This document shows positions 15,544 through 23,501 of a DNA stretch of 24,312 nucleotides, piece by piece. Position 1 is the first letter of the stretch. The number at the start of each line of letters is the position of its first letter. The notes under the pieces are model-generated. The model made no database searches. It was not told the DNA's origin and saw nothing but the letters and a program-made list of their open reading frames with translations. The translations under genes and the position numbers were made by a program. The DNA comes from CALSMU01 sp963926405 (GTDB lineage Bacteria; Bacteroidota; Bacteroidia; Flavobacteriales_D; Parvicellaceae). The stretch is from contig CAWUXI010000007.1 of NCBI GenBank assembly GCA_963926405.1, positions 1 through 24,312 on the forward strand, written 5' to 3'.

Positions 15544-17838
15544 ATGCAAAAGAGAAATAATATAATTCTACTTTTTATAGTAACAATTTTTATTGGATGT
15601 GGTCAGGAAGAACCTGTTGCGGTTGTTGAACTGAATTCAAAGATTGAAACTATTCTATCCAAATTAACACTGGAACAAAAGGTGGGGCAAACCTGTCAAA
15701 TTACCCTAGACGCTTTATATGTTCGTAATGATAGTGGTGCAGTTATCGAGCCAGGTAGAATAGATGCTGATAAGTTAGACGAGGCAATTGTTACTTTTGG
15801 AATTGGCTCCATTTTGAATGTGGGATGGCATACATATGATAGAGAAACTTGGGCGCAAATTTTGAAGGAAATAAACGGTCCTTTTAATAATGGAAAAACA
15901 GGAGTGCCGATTATTTACGGTATTGATGCTATACATGGAGTAAACTATACGCAAGGTGGAACATTATTTCCACAGGAAATTGGATTGGCTGCCACTTGGA
16001 ATCCTGACATTGCTGAAAAATTTGGAAAAATAACTGCTTATGAAACGAGAGCTACTGGAATTCATTGGAACTTCTCTCCTGTTTTGGATTTAGGTCGACA
16101 ACCACTTTGGTCGCGTCATTTTGAGACGTTGGGGGAAGATCCTTTTTTAGCAGCCACTATGGGCGGAGCAATAATCTCTGGATACCAGGGAGGGGATAGT
16201 ATTGATTCGGAACATGTTGTTGCTTGTATGAAGCATTTCGTAGGATATAGCAACCCGCAAAGCGGAAGGGATAGAACACCTGCGTGGATTCCAGAAAAAC
16301 ACATGCAGGAATTATATTTTCCTTCTTTTAAAGAAGCTGTCAAGAAGGGCGCACTCACAGTAATGATAAATAGTGGAGATGTGAATGGCGTTCCGGGCCA
16401 CACTAATTATAACCTAATTACAAAAACCTTAAAAGAAGATTGGGGTTTCCAGGGATTCGCAGTTTCTGATTGGGAAGACTATATTATGTTGAATTCCATC
16501 CACAGGACTGCTGAAGATATTGAACAAGCTATAATAAGTGCTTTTAATGCTGGTGTAGATATGAGTATGGTTCCTTATTCACCGCAGTATAAAGAATATT
16601 GCGAATTGATGATTAAAGCTGTAAAAGAGGGTAAAATTACTACAGAAAGGTTGGATGACGCTGTACGAAGAATTCTGAGGGTAAAAATAAAGGCAGGTTT
16701 ATATAAGGATGCTATGAATCAACTTAATGAATATCCTGACTTCGGTTCAGAAAAATTTAAAGCCACCGCGTTAGAAGCCGCATTGGAATCCATCACGTTG
16801 TTGAAAAACAATAACCATACATTGCCATTGTCTATGGATAAGAAGGTATTGGTTTCTGGACCTACTTCTAATAATTTGATTTATTTAAATGGCGCTTGGA
16901 CACATACTTGGCAAGGAGCTGATACGGCTTATAATACTGTTGGTTGCAAGACCGTTTTTGAGGCTTTTAAAGAAAAGGTAGGTCCAGAAAACTGCTTATT
17001 CAGTCAAGGTGCAGAGTTGTATTTGGAAAATGGATTTGAAGCCACTCGTTTGATAGCCGCAGATGATTTTAAAACTAAGGCAGCACAAAGTGATATAATT
17101 GTATTGTGTCTTGGTGAATATCCTTCCACAGAAAAACCTGGAGATATTCGGTCCTTGAATTTAGATGAAGAACAATTGGCATTGGCGGAAATGGCTTATG
17201 CTACAAATAAACCCGTTATTTTGGTAATGATTGAAGGCAGACCGCGCATTATTAGAACAATTGTAGACAGCGCTGCTGCAATTGTTCAGGCTTATCTTCC
17301 AGGAGATTATGGTGCGGATGCTCTTGTTAAACTTTTGTTTGGTGAAGAGAATTTTAGTGGAAGATTACCTTATACGTACCCAAAATATGATGGTGTAATT
17401 GAATTTTATGATCATCCTAGGAGTGTAGATAGATCGAAATCAAATGATTTCAAAGCTTATAATCCTCAATGGGATTTTGGTTATGGGTTAAATTACAGTA
17501 AGGTGGTTTATTCTAATTTGCGGTTGGATTCCAAAGAAATGAGGTCAAAAGACTCCATTAAAGTTGAAGTAGAGATAACAAATTCTAGTTTAATTGATGT
17601 AAAAGAAGTTGTACAATTGTATGTTTCGGATAAATTTGCTACAATTGTGCCCAATGGAAAATCATTAAAAAGATTTACTAAGCGAATGGTTAAAGCGGGA
17701 GAAACAGAAACAGTTAGCTTTTATTTAACTCTCTCTGACTTGGAGTTTGTTGATGCTTCGGGCAAGTGGAATTCAGAAACTGGAGCTTTTGATATAACCA
17801 TTGGGAATTTAATTACTACATTTAATTTAAAAATTTAA
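15544..17838 (+). CDS. GH3 family beta-glucosidase, lipoprotein (BglX-like)
   Basis: I place the start at the ATG at 15544, which gives a lipoprotein signal (MQKRNNIILLFIVTIFIGC, Cys19); an in-frame ATG at 15487 overlaps the upstream hairpin and would add 19 residues. The 764-residue enzyme has the GH3 N-terminal barrel (GIDAIHGVNYTQGGTLFPQ, SRHFETLGEDPFL, MKHFVGYSNPQSGRD), the nucleophile Asp309 in VSDWEDY, the second alpha/beta domain (ESITLLKNNNHTLPLS, LVMIEGRPR, FGEENFSGRLPYTYP), and a C-terminal fibronectin-III-like domain (VEVEITNSSLIDVKEVVQLYV). It releases glucose from beta-linked glucans. The residues after the lipid Cys (GQEE) are acidic, compatible with a surface-exposed Bacteroidota lipoprotein; otherwise periplasmic. 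The regulator gene follows after 3 bases. Confidence 0.93.
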   Translation: MQKRNNIILLFIVTIFIGCGQEEPVAVVELNSKIETILSKLTLEQKVGQTCQITLDALYVRNDSGAVIEPGRIDADKLDEAIVTFGIGSILNVGWHTYDRETWAQILKEINGPFNNGKTGVPIIYGIDAIHGVNYTQGGTLFPQEIGLAATWNPDIAEKFGKITAYETRATGIHWNFSPVLDLGRQPLWSRHFETLGEDPFLAATMGGAIISGYQGGDSIDSEHVVACMKHFVGYSNPQSGRDRTPAWIPEKHMQELYFPSFKEAVKKGALTVMINSGDVNGVPGHTNYNLITKTLKEDWGFQGFAVSDWEDYIMLNSIHRTAEDIEQAIISAFNAGVDMSMVPYSPQYKEYCELMIKAVKEGKITTERLDDAVRRILRVKIKAGLYKDAMNQLNEYPDFGSEKFKATALEAALESITLLKNNNHTLPLSMDKKVLVSGPTSNNLIYLNGAWTHTWQGADTAYNTVGCKTVFEAFKEKVGPENCLFSQGAELYLENGFEATRLIAADDFKTKAAQSDIIVLCLGEYPSTEKPGDIRSLNLDEEQLALAEMAYATNKPVILVMIEGRPRIIRTIVDSAAAIVQAYLPGDYGADALVKLLFGEENFSGRLPYTYPKYDGVIEFYDHPRSVDRSKSNDFKAYNPQWDFGYGLNYSKVVYSNLRLDSKEMRSKDSIKVEVEITNSSLIDVKEVVQLYVSDKFATIVPNGKSLKRFTKRMVKAGETETVSFYLTLSDLEFVDASGKWNSETGAFDITIGNLITTFNLKI

Positions 17839-17841
17839 TAA

Positions 17842-18540
17842 ATGGCTTATAAAATTAAATTTGATAAGTTCTTCTCTTATTCATTTTCATTGGATTGTGT
17901 CATCTTTGGCTATATAGACGGAAAGATCAATGTTATGCTTGTGAAAAGAGCTATGGAACCATACTTGGGTGAATGGGCAATTCCAGGTGATCTTTTATAT
18001 CCAGATGAAGATCTTCCTGACGCTGCAAGCAGAATTCTTAGTGAATTGACTAAATTGGATAATGTTGAACTGCACCAAGGCCGCACCTTTGGAAAGCCAG
18101 ATCGTCATCCACAAGGAAGGGTAATTACCAATGCCTATTTTGCTCTTGTTAAAATGGAAAGTATTCAAGCCAAAGCATCTTCATGGGCAGAACAAATAAA
18201 GTGGGTTCCTATTGATGAAGTGGAGCAGCTTGCTTTCGATCACAATGAAATTTTAGAATCTACTTATCAAATACTTAAATATAAATTAAAACGCGAACCG
18301 GTTTGCTTTCAGTTGCTGTCAGACAAATTTACATTACATGAAATGCAACAGTTATATGAGTTTGCGTTTGATTTGGAACTAGATAAAGCGAATTTCAGAA
18401 AGAAAATAAAGCCTATCCCTTTAATTAGTTTGAACGAGAAACAGAAAAATGTAAAACATCGGCCCGCTAATCTTTTTGCCTTTGATTCGAAGAATTTTGA
18501 GACCCTTATCAAGGATGAAAGTTTTTCTTTTAGGATGTAA
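17842..18540 (+). CDS. Nudix-related transcriptional regulator (NrtR/AraR-like)
   Basis: A 232-residue protein with an N-terminal Nudix-fold domain (about 15-145: DCVIFGYIDGKINVMLVKRAMEPYLGEWAIPG, split here as DCVIFGYIDGKINVMLVKRA and GEWAIPG) and a C-terminal winged-helix domain (about 155-225, with FTLHEMQQLYEFAFDLELDK and NFRKKIKPIPLI typical of NrtR-type helix-turn-helix). The Nudix box is broken: after Gly49 the REUxEE core reads RILSEL, so the catalytic glutamates are mostly lost. The domain probably senses a ligand without hydrolysis, as in the Bacteroides arabinose regulator AraR. It starts 3 bases after the GH3 stop and thus belongs to the same operon. It probably controls this glucan locus; the ligand (a sugar or sugar phosphate) is not known. 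Confidence 0.88.
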   Translation: MAYKIKFDKFFSYSFSLDCVIFGYIDGKINVMLVKRAMEPYLGEWAIPGDLLYPDEDLPDAASRILSELTKLDNVELHQGRTFGKPDRHPQGRVITNAYFALVKMESIQAKASSWAEQIKWVPIDEVEQLAFDHNEILESTYQILKYKLKREPVCFQLLSDKFTLHEMQQLYEFAFDLELDKANFRKKIKPIPLISLNEKQKNVKHRPANLFAFDSKNFETLIKDESFSFRM

Positions 18541-18586
18541 ATTTATTTTTTTAGGGTAATAATCTTACTTATTGTATTTTTTACTA

Positions 18587-18594
18587 TATATTTG
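18587..18594 (+). promoter_or_regulatory. Bacteroidota -7 element for the T9SS repeat-protein gene
   Basis: TATATTTG matches TAnnTTTG and ends 54 bases before the ATG at 18649. It predicts a start near 18600, just upstream of a perfect palindrome. A TTG at 18572-18574 is only 12 bases away, too close for a normal -33 element. Confidence 0.4.
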
Positions 18595-18609
18595 TACTTA
18601 TAGTATAAT

Positions 18610-18624
18610 TTACCATTATGGTAA
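18610..18624. promoter_or_regulatory. Perfect 15-bp palindrome, candidate operator
   Basis: TTACCATTATGGTAA: two 7-base arms around one central T. It lies about 10-25 bases downstream of the predicted start of transcription, a normal place for a repressor site, and just after the gene for the Nudix-type regulator. A smaller inverted repeat TACT-TAT-AGTA (18595-18605) precedes it. A short mRNA hairpin is the alternative. Operator identity is inference. Confidence 0.5.
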
Positions 18625-18648
18625 GTTGAAAATTTAATCTAAAAAATT

Positions 18649-20943
18649 ATGAAAATCCTTTCTATTATTACATTTCTTCTTATGACGTTTATTGGGTTCT
18701 CCCAGACATTACCCGAAGATTTCGAAGCGTCCATCATAACTTCCGACTTCACTGATTTCGATGGTGGTGTTGCGACAGTATTGCCAAACGCTCAATCTTC
18801 TGGAATAAATACCAGCGCCACAGTTGGTCAAATTGTTCGTACTGGAGGTCTACCTTGGAGCGGGAGTAAATATATCCTTGCAGGTAATCTTGATTTCTCT
18901 ACAATGACGAACATTACAATGAAAGTCTATACAGCTGCTCCAATTGGAACTGTTGTTAAATTCAAACTTGAAGGAGGAGTTGGTTCAGCCGAAGCAGATG
19001 CCTTAACTACTGTGACGGGAGCTTGGGAAGAAATCACTTGGAATTTTTCTGGAACTGCAAACACATTCAACACTATCGTACTAATGTTCGATTTTGGAAA
19101 TGTAGGTGACGGAACCGCTACTTCTACATTCTTATTTGATGATATTGAACAATCGGTACCACCATTGATGCAAATTGATCTTCCTGTTACTTTTGAATCT
19201 GCAACTGTTGATTATACAATGACAGATTTCGGAGACAACATGTCAACATTGTTAGTTGATCCAACGCTACCTACGAATATGGTTATGCAAGTGGTTAAAC
19301 CATTAAGTGCTCCAACATGGGCAGGTACAACGATAAGTACTTCTCTTGGTTTTGCAAACGCAATTCCTTTCACTCTAGCAGAAACAGAGATGTCTGTTCG
19401 TGTATGGTCTCCTGATGCCGGGATTCCTGTTCGTTTGAAAGTAGAAGATCACACAGACCCTACGATTACTTGTGAAACCGAAGTTTTGACAACGATCGCT
19501 GGACAATGGGAAACATTGGTTTTTGATTTCGCAAATGAGGCTGCTGGTACAGCAGTTATCAATATTGCAAATACATATAACAAGGCTTCTATCTTCTTCA
19601 ACTTCGATACAGATGGAGCAACAGCTGGTTCTAAAACGTACTACTTTGATGACGTGATATTTTCAGCTCCACCATCAACGGATTTAGTAATAACCACTGA
19701 AGTATGTGGTAATACTGGAGGTTCTGAAGTAAGAATGACTGGTCCGTTTTGGGGTTGGGATCCAACAGCTGGACCAACCGCAGTTGATAATATGGATGGC
19801 ACCTATACATTTACATTATCTCCAGCACCAACTGCAGATATGGAGTATTTGTTAATATTAGATGGTACTCAGGAAGATATGGTAGCAGCAGGAACAGCAT
19901 CAGGAGACTGGTCATGTACCCCAGTAACGGATAACTTTAGTTATGCAAACAGACAATGGTTGATGACTGACCCACTTGTGGTTAGTGGTTTAGCTTATAG
20001 TCAATGTGGACCTTGTTCAGCTCCACCATCAACTGATTTAGTAATAACCACTGAAGTATGTGGCAATACTGGAGGTTCTGAAGTAAGAATGACCGGTCCG
20101 CTTTGGGGTTGGGATCCAGCAGCTGGACCAATTGCAGTTGATAACATGGATGGTACCTATACAATTACATTATCTCCAGCACCAGTAGCAGATATGGAAT
20201 ATTTATTAATATTAGATGGGGTTCAGGAGAATCTTATTCAAGATATGGTGGATGGTGGCAATTGTGCGCCTGTTACAGATTTCTTTGGCTATGCCAATAG
20301 AAAATGGTTAACAAGTGATCCACTAGTTATTGATGCTGTATACGATCGCTGTGTACCTTGTAGCTATCCTGATATTTCTATTACAACAGAACTTTGTGAC
20401 ACTGTTGGGGTGTCAAAAGTTAAAATGATAAGACCTCCACTTTGGGATTGGAATAATGCCAAAGAAGGAGTTAGTAATGGTGATGGAACTTGGACTTTTA
20501 CTTATTCGCCTGCACCAACAGATTCGTTAGAATATCTTATTGTAGTTGATCAAATTGCAGAAGACTTGGTTCAAGAAATGATTGATGGAGCTACCTGTGC
20601 ACCTTTAACTGATTACTCTTCTTACGCAAATAGGCTATGGGAATTAGCAGATGGTCCTTCAGTTTCTAATACATATAATACATGTTTAGATTGTAATGGT
20701 ACAAATAGTATTTCTGAGTTATCTTTGGAATTTCAAATTTATCCAAATCCAGCAACGAATAATATTACTATTAAAAACGCACCTGAATCTTATGAATATT
20801 CAATTTACAATTCAATCGGGAGTCTTATGTTAAAAGGTTTTAACACATCTGTAGTTGATATTTCTTCACTGACAAATGGAATTTATTTGATGGTTATAAA
20901 TTCAGATGATTCAAAAAATCAGATTTCATTTGTAAAAAACTAA
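18649..20943 (+). CDS. Large T9SS type A secreted protein with carbohydrate-binding-like modules
   Basis: A 764-residue protein with a signal peptide (about 1-19, ending IGFSQ). Residues about 20-170 and 173-335 are two beta-sandwich modules that resemble each other (TDFDGGVATVL versus TDFGDNMSTLL, both ending in a FDD strand) and look like jelly-roll carbohydrate-binding modules. Residues about 339-686 hold three tandem units of about 115-118 residues (V/ITTEVCGN..., WGWDP, NMDGTYTFTLSP, YLLILDG, YANRxW), each with four conserved cysteines, similar in layout to glycan-binding E-set domains of the SusE/F or CBM48 kind. The end is a type A sorting domain (IYPNPATNNITI, YSIYNSIGSLM, LTNGIYLMVI). 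It lacks any recognised catalytic residues. Beside GH3 and GH16 genes it is probably a secreted glucan-binding protein. Confidence 0.84.
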   Translation: MKILSIITFLLMTFIGFSQTLPEDFEASIITSDFTDFDGGVATVLPNAQSSGINTSATVGQIVRTGGLPWSGSKYILAGNLDFSTMTNITMKVYTAAPIGTVVKFKLEGGVGSAEADALTTVTGAWEEITWNFSGTANTFNTIVLMFDFGNVGDGTATSTFLFDDIEQSVPPLMQIDLPVTFESATVDYTMTDFGDNMSTLLVDPTLPTNMVMQVVKPLSAPTWAGTTISTSLGFANAIPFTLAETEMSVRVWSPDAGIPVRLKVEDHTDPTITCETEVLTTIAGQWETLVFDFANEAAGTAVINIANTYNKASIFFNFDTDGATAGSKTYYFDDVIFSAPPSTDLVITTEVCGNTGGSEVRMTGPFWGWDPTAGPTAVDNMDGTYTFTLSPAPTADMEYLLILDGTQEDMVAAGTASGDWSCTPVTDNFSYANRQWLMTDPLVVSGLAYSQCGPCSAPPSTDLVITTEVCGNTGGSEVRMTGPLWGWDPAAGPIAVDNMDGTYTITLSPAPVADMEYLLILDGVQENLIQDMVDGGNCAPVTDFFGYANRKWLTSDPLVIDAVYDRCVPCSYPDISITTELCDTVGVSKVKMIRPPLWDWNNAKEGVSNGDGTWTFTYSPAPTDSLEYLIVVDQIAEDLVQEMIDGATCAPLTDYSSYANRLWELADGPSVSNTYNTCLDCNGTNSISELSLEFQIYPNPATNNITIKNAPESYEYSIYNSIGSLMLKGFNTSVVDISSLTNGIYLMVINSDDSKNQISFVKN
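19664..20360 (+). repeat. Near-identical in-frame tandem duplication (about 354 bp unit)
   Basis: The unit starting at 19664 is repeated from 20018, offset 354 bases (118 codons). By eye the first 80 or so bases of the two units differ at three or four positions and roughly the first 215 at about 18, many of them silent; similarity drops towards the unit's end. A third, older unit starts near 20362 and matches only at protein level. This indicates a recent duplication or gene conversion inside the gene. Confidence 0.88.
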
Positions 20944-20966
20944 ACAAGTAACTATTTTCATTAAAT

Positions 20967-20996
20967 AAAAGAGGGAATTTAGCGTTCCCTCTTTTT
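20967..20996 (+). terminator. Rho-independent terminator between the T9SS protein and GH16 genes
   Basis: An 11-bp perfect stem (20967-20977 with 20985-20995, core GAGGGAA / TTCCCTC), a seven-base loop, and a T tract. It lies 24 bases after the stop at 20943 and 22 bases before the GH16 start, so GH16 needs its own promoter or read-through; a one-mismatch -7 box (TATATTTT at 21005-21012) is the only candidate seen. Confidence 0.88.
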
Positions 20997-21017
20997 ATAT
21001 CTAATATATTTTAAATT

Positions 21018-22025
21018 ATGAAGGTTTTATTATCGATTTATATCATTTGTGTTTCTTCCCTTTCCTTTGGTCAATATGCTCTTGTTTGGGCCGATGAATT
21101 TGATGATAATGAATTGAATCTCAATAAATGGTCTTATGATTTAGGTCAAGGTGATTGGGGATGGGGAAACAATGAACTTCAATTTTATACGAATAATGCA
21201 GCTAATATTAATGTGGATACAGGTTATTTACATATTATAGCAAAAAGCCAGCAGTTTGCAGGAGCCAATTATACATCTGCTAAAATTAAAACGAAAGACC
21301 TATACGAATTTACTTATGGAAGAATAGAGGCTAGAATTAAAGTTCCTTACGGGCAAGGCATGTGGCCCGCGTTCTGGATGCTTGGAGCAAATATTGATGA
21401 CGTGAGTTGGCCATATTGCGGTGAGATAGATGTCATGGAACACATAAATAATGAAACTGTTATTCACGGTACCCATCATTATGATAATAATGGACATGTT
21501 TATTCCGGTAATTCGGTTGTTTGCGATGCTTCAGAGTTTCAGACTTACAGTATAGAGTGGACTCCAAATAGTATAAAATGGTATTTGAACGGTATAATGT
21601 ATTTTCAGAATACTATTGGGCCTAGCGCAGTTTCCAAAGAAGAGTTTCATTCTCCTTTTTATCTGATTTTAAATCTTGCCGTTGGTGGCAATTGGCCAGG
21701 CAATCCTGATGGTTCAACTCAATTTCCTGCAACAATGATGGTTGATTATGTGCGCGTTTATCAGAATGAATTTACGCTAGTGAATGAAAACAGCATGGAT
21801 AATAATTTTAAAGTTTATCCCAATCCAGCTAATGATTTACTTACAATATCAAAAGATCAATTCGATGCTAACTATTCTATTTTCAATATTCATGGGCAGG
21901 AAATTGTATCTGTTTTAAATAAAAATCCAACAATAGATATATCTTATCTTGACGAGGGAGTTTATTATATCAAGATTCAGAAGTCTAACGGAAGTTATTC
22001 CACATCTGTATTTGTGAAACAATAG
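21018..22025 (+). CDS. GH16 endo-beta-1,3-glucanase (laminarinase-like), T9SS type A secreted
   Basis: A 335-residue enzyme with a signal peptide (about 1-18, SLSFGQ). The GH16 domain covers about residues 23-255: LVWADEFDDNELNLNKW, WGWGNNELQFYT, YGRIEARIKVPYGQGMWPAFW, the catalytic motif GEIDVMEH (Glu136 nucleophile, Asp138, Glu141 acid/base), and LILNLAVGGNWPG with VDYVRVYQ at the end. The intact EIDVMEH with a residue inserted between the acids is the beta-bulge form typical of laminarinases and other beta-1,3-glucanases. The last 75 residues are a type A sorting domain (VYPNPANDLLTI, YSIFNIHGQEI, DEGVYYIKI). It therefore acts outside the cell and cuts laminarin or similar glucans to oligomers for the GH3 enzyme. 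Confidence 0.95.
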   Translation: MKVLLSIYIICVSSLSFGQYALVWADEFDDNELNLNKWSYDLGQGDWGWGNNELQFYTNNAANINVDTGYLHIIAKSQQFAGANYTSAKIKTKDLYEFTYGRIEARIKVPYGQGMWPAFWMLGANIDDVSWPYCGEIDVMEHINNETVIHGTHHYDNNGHVYSGNSVVCDASEFQTYSIEWTPNSIKWYLNGIMYFQNTIGPSAVSKEEFHSPFYLILNLAVGGNWPGNPDGSTQFPATMMVDYVRVYQNEFTLVNENSMDNNFKVYPNPANDLLTISKDQFDANYSIFNIHGQEIVSVLNKNPTIDISYLDEGVYYIKIQKSNGSYSTSVFVKQ

Positions 22026-22063
22026 TGCCTTTTATTAAAAGATTAAGATGGTTTTGTTGTTTT

Positions 22064-22414
22064 CTACTTCAGAATTAAACCTCCCCATTTTGCAGGAGAT
22101 TCATGAAATCCATCTGCAACACCGCTGTACCAATGTAATTGCTGCTGTCTTCCTTTGTAAGTGCCTAAATCTATTGCAAATTCAATGTCTAATTTTACTC
22201 CAGTTTTAGGAATGATATCAAAAAAGGCATTAAGCGGAATAGCCATTTCAACTAAATATCCATTCTCTTGGATGTTAACCTTGTCGTTTATTACTTCAAT
22301 TTTAGTATCGGTTTTCCAGTTCCACATATAGGGATTAGCAAAATAATTTAGCGAAAGATATTGTCTTTTAGTGCTGTGGCAGGATTTAAAAACATTAGAA
22401 ACAGAGCTTAACAT
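22064..22414 (-). CDS. Short CBM9-like protein, probably a C-terminal fragment
   Basis: A 116-residue frame that resembles the second half of a family 9-type carbohydrate-binding (CBM9/DOMON-like) beta-sandwich: ENGYLVEMAIPLNAFF, PKTGVKLDIEFAIDLGTYKG, LHWYSGVADGFHESPAKWGG. The usual N-terminal half of the domain, and any signal peptide, are missing. The reading frame is closed by stop codons just upstream of 22414, and only 57 bases separate it from the PorP gene, so the missing part is not nearby. It may be a decayed remnant of a glycan-binding protein or a small protein that starts late. It converges on the GH16 gene with a 38-base gap. Confidence 0.55.
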   Translation of the reverse strand: MLSSVSNVFKSCHSTKRQYLSLNYFANPYMWNWKTDTKIEVINDKVNIQENGYLVEMAIPLNAFFDIIPKTGVKLDIEFAIDLGTYKGRQQQLHWYSGVADGFHESPAKWGGLILK

Positions 22415-22471
22415 ATGCGGCTGAAATCAAGATATTCATGAAAATTTTCTTAAAGACTCACAGTTGAACTT

Positions 22472-23482
22472 TTACAAACTAGCAGCTCCTACTTTAGATA
22501 GATTTATTCTATACCTAAGCAACATTTCCATTCCTCCTCTTCCTTGCGTAGCAATTGACAAACCAGACATATTGAAGTCATAGCTTACGCCTAAAGAAAA
22601 TGAAGCAAAATTTAAGAATAGTGTAGTGTAAAATGCGTCTCCAAATCTTACATAACCTCCCATTGAAATAGTTGATTTGTCGTAGTAACCTGTGTATTTA
22701 GAACTTTCTTGCAGAGAGTAAATAAAATCTGTTCCAACTGATAATGAATGATTTGGACCTTGTTTAAAGTAAATCATATTTGGTGAAAAGGCTATTTTAG
22801 AATTGTTTTGACTAAACTCTCCTCCTCCATGAATAGTATATTTTTGATATAAGTTATCATTTCCTGCGAGTAAGGTGTTTTGCGGTTTCAATAAATGAGC
22901 AACAGAAAGACCAAAGTTTAAGGAGTTTTGGTTGTTTAATTTACCAAAGTAGTAAAGTCCTGAATTAATGTCAAATCGGTAAGATTTATCGGTGATTAAC
23001 GTTTCACCATTCTCTAAATTTGCATCAAATGTAGTTCCTGTCCACTGTTGGTCCCAAGTTAAAGATTGCATACTTGCAAACCTTTGAAAAAATGAAGGTT
23101 GAATGCCTAGTGCTAATTGATGATTATCAGCTACTTCAATTGCATAATTTATGCTTATGTTGGCAATGTTTGTTGTCAATTGACTATCACCAGATTTATC
23201 GTTGTAAAAATTGACCCCTAAACCTAGAAAATTATTATTTGATTTCCCTTTCATTAATTTAGAATCGATACTTGCCGAGATTGTATTGTATGGGTTGGAA
23301 CTAATGGAATTCCACTGGTTTTTAAACCCTGTAAACAGTTGTATGTCGCCAGGAAAGAAACCCGTTGCTCCTGGGTTTATTGCGATTGGTGAGGCATAAA
23401 ACATACTATAGTGCCTGTCTTGCTGCGCTTGTCCATTTATGAATATACCTAAGGCTAATATGCTAAATACTAATTTTCTCAT
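22472..23482 (-). CDS. PorP/SprF family type IX secretion outer-membrane protein
   Basis: A 336-residue protein with a signal peptide when started at the ATG at 23482 (MRKLVFSILALGIFINGQAQ); a start six codons earlier (23500) is possible but less fitting. The mature N-terminus QDRHYSMFYASPIAINPGATGFF is the hallmark of PorP/SprF proteins, followed by GFKNQWNSIS and a series of beta-strands of an outer-membrane barrel, ending GRGGMEMLLRYRINL. In Flavobacterium, SprF-type proteins are needed for export or surface attachment of a partner with a type B C-terminus. Such a partner, at 23502-24312, lies directly upstream with a 19-base gap, so the two form an operon. Confidence 0.92.
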   Translation of the reverse strand: MRKLVFSILALGIFINGQAQQDRHYSMFYASPIAINPGATGFFPGDIQLFTGFKNQWNSISSNPYNTISASIDSKLMKGKSNNNFLGLGVNFYNDKSGDSQLTTNIANISINYAIEVADNHQLALGIQPSFFQRFASMQSLTWDQQWTGTTFDANLENGETLITDKSYRFDINSGLYYFGKLNNQNSLNFGLSVAHLLKPQNTLLAGNDNLYQKYTIHGGGEFSQNNSKIAFSPNMIYFKQGPNHSLSVGTDFIYSLQESSKYTGYYDKSTISMGGYVRFGDAFYTTLFLNFASFSLGVSYDFNMSGLSIATQGRGGMEMLLRYRINLSKVGAASL

Positions 23483-23501
23483 ATCTTTTTGTTTTAACAA
23501 T

